NCBI GenBank assembly: GCA_023422565.1
Contig: JAFAGR010000080.1
Coordinates: forward strand, 1 to 33,373
Length of the DNA stretch: 33,373 nucleotides
Origin: Bacteroidota bacterium
GTDB lineage: Bacteria; Bacteroidota; Bacteroidia; Chitinophagales; Chitinophagaceae
Direction of reading: 5' to 3'
Below are positions 33,054-33,373 of the stretch, in pieces (the stretch's first letter is position 1; the number at the start of each line of letters is the position of its first letter). A program made the translations under genes and the position numbers. The notes under the pieces were generated by a model. That model was not told where the DNA came from. It saw nothing but the letters and a program-made list of their open reading frames with translations, and made no database searches.

Positions 33054-33087
33054 AGTTGGTAGTTGGTAGTTCATAGTTTGTAGTCTG
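33053..33087. repeat. Heptamer array, TAGTTGG-type, five copies
   Basis: Units TAGTTGG, TAGTTGG, TAGTTCA, TAGTTTG and TAGTCTG follow directly on the terminator T run. Confidence 0.85.
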
Positions 33088-33150
33088 TACCATCTGAACC
33101 ATCCAACCCCGCCAACCGGTAGGCGAGCTATCTAACTGTTCAACCGTTCC

Positions 33151-33373
33151 GCGTTAGGGATTATTTTTAATGATCCCTTGTAGCGGCGTTTTTATCCAAA
33201 GCCTTCCGCCTTCGGCGGGTGGATATTTATTTGCCCGCTTTGAAAAGCAAGCTTTTCACGCGGTCAACTATAAATATCCTGCACCTTTGTGCAAAGGCTT
33301 TAAACTATGCGTTAGGGATTGGCAGCAGTACCATGTACTGCCAAAAGCCCGCCCGCCTTCGGCGGGAACGCCC
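33151..33373. other. Non-coding structured element with nested stems (incomplete at window edge)
   Basis: No plausible gene is present. Two direct copies of GCGTTAGGGATT (33151-33162 and 33309-33320) bracket a nested inverted-repeat structure. A perfect 10-bp stem GGATATTTAT / ATAAATATCC (33221-33230 with 33270-33279) encloses CCGC/GCGG (33235-33238 with 33260-33263) and TGAAAAGC/GCTTTTCA (33241-33248 with 33251-33258). Flanking stems are AAAGCC/GGCTTT (33198-33203 with 33296-33301), CCGCC-TTC-GGCGG (33206-33218) and CCTTTG-TG-CAAAGG (33284-33297); the last competes with the first by two bases. Further hairpins are CAGTAC-CAT-GTACTG (33326-33340) and CCCGCC-TTC-GGCGGG (33352-33366). It may be a structured RNA or an interspersed palindromic repeat; strand is undetermined. 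Confidence 0.6.

Overview
The window looks like Bacteroidota chromosome, probably a Chitinophagales/Sphingobacteriales-type member (exact taxon is inference). The evidence is two type IX secretion (T9SS) cargo proteins with type A and type B C-terminal domains, a PafA-type phosphatase, a serine-palmitoyltransferase-like alpha-oxoamine synthase, DUF6702/HupE/M1 neighbours, near absence of Shine-Dalgarno sites, and many TAnnTTTG promoter -7 elements just upstream of genes. No IS element, prophage, CRISPR array or rRNA was seen. Coding density is high and every protein gene appears intact.

Layout. 1-3.4 kb: cyanophycin synthetase (cphA), a small four-helix-bundle (23S-IVP/S23 family) gene flanked by inverted heptamer repeats, and tRNA-Gln(TTG) with its own promoter and terminator. 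3.6-5.9 kb (minus): an unknown secreted protein and a PafA-like alkaline phosphatase retaining all the catalytic residues checked. 6.1-7.3 kb: SPT-like PLP enzyme for sphingolipid or sulfonolipid synthesis. 7.4-9.5 kb (minus): tandemly duplicated beta-propeller lipoproteins whose last codons and terminator are almost identical although the genes have diverged. 9.6-12.6 kb: RDD membrane protein overlapping an unknown secreted protein, a thioredoxin-fold protein, UbiX and LolA. 12.9-18.7 kb: MutS, a large T9SS type B protein and tryptophan 2,3-dioxygenase. 18.9-22.2 kb: glmM-cysteine desulfurase operon (minus), divergent from a SAM methyltransferase. 22.3-28.2 kb: two overlapping LtaS-like sulfatase-fold membrane proteins (minus), divergent from a PAP2 phosphatase-CNNM/HlyC pair. 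28.3-31.9 kb: DUF6702, HupE/UreJ and M1 metallopeptidase. 32.1-33.0 kb: T9SS type A protein with terminator. 33.1-33.4 kb: non-coding, highly self-complementary element running off the window.

Most genes serve the envelope: lipid synthesis (SPT-like), lipid headgroup or polymer transfer and recycling (LtaS-like, PAP2), lipoprotein carriage (LolA), amino-sugar supply (GlmM) and T9SS cargo. The rest is housekeeping (MutS, UbiX, cysteine desulfurase, tRNA).

The most unusual signals are non-coding: (i) short tandem arrays with an exact 7-bp period but different unit sequences at several separate intergenic sites; (ii) the nested-stem element at the right end; (iii) the 65-nt conserved tail shared by the duplicated propeller genes; (iv) a perfect 20-bp palindrome in a 45-bp direct repeat. 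Whether any of these is new to science cannot be decided from this window alone.
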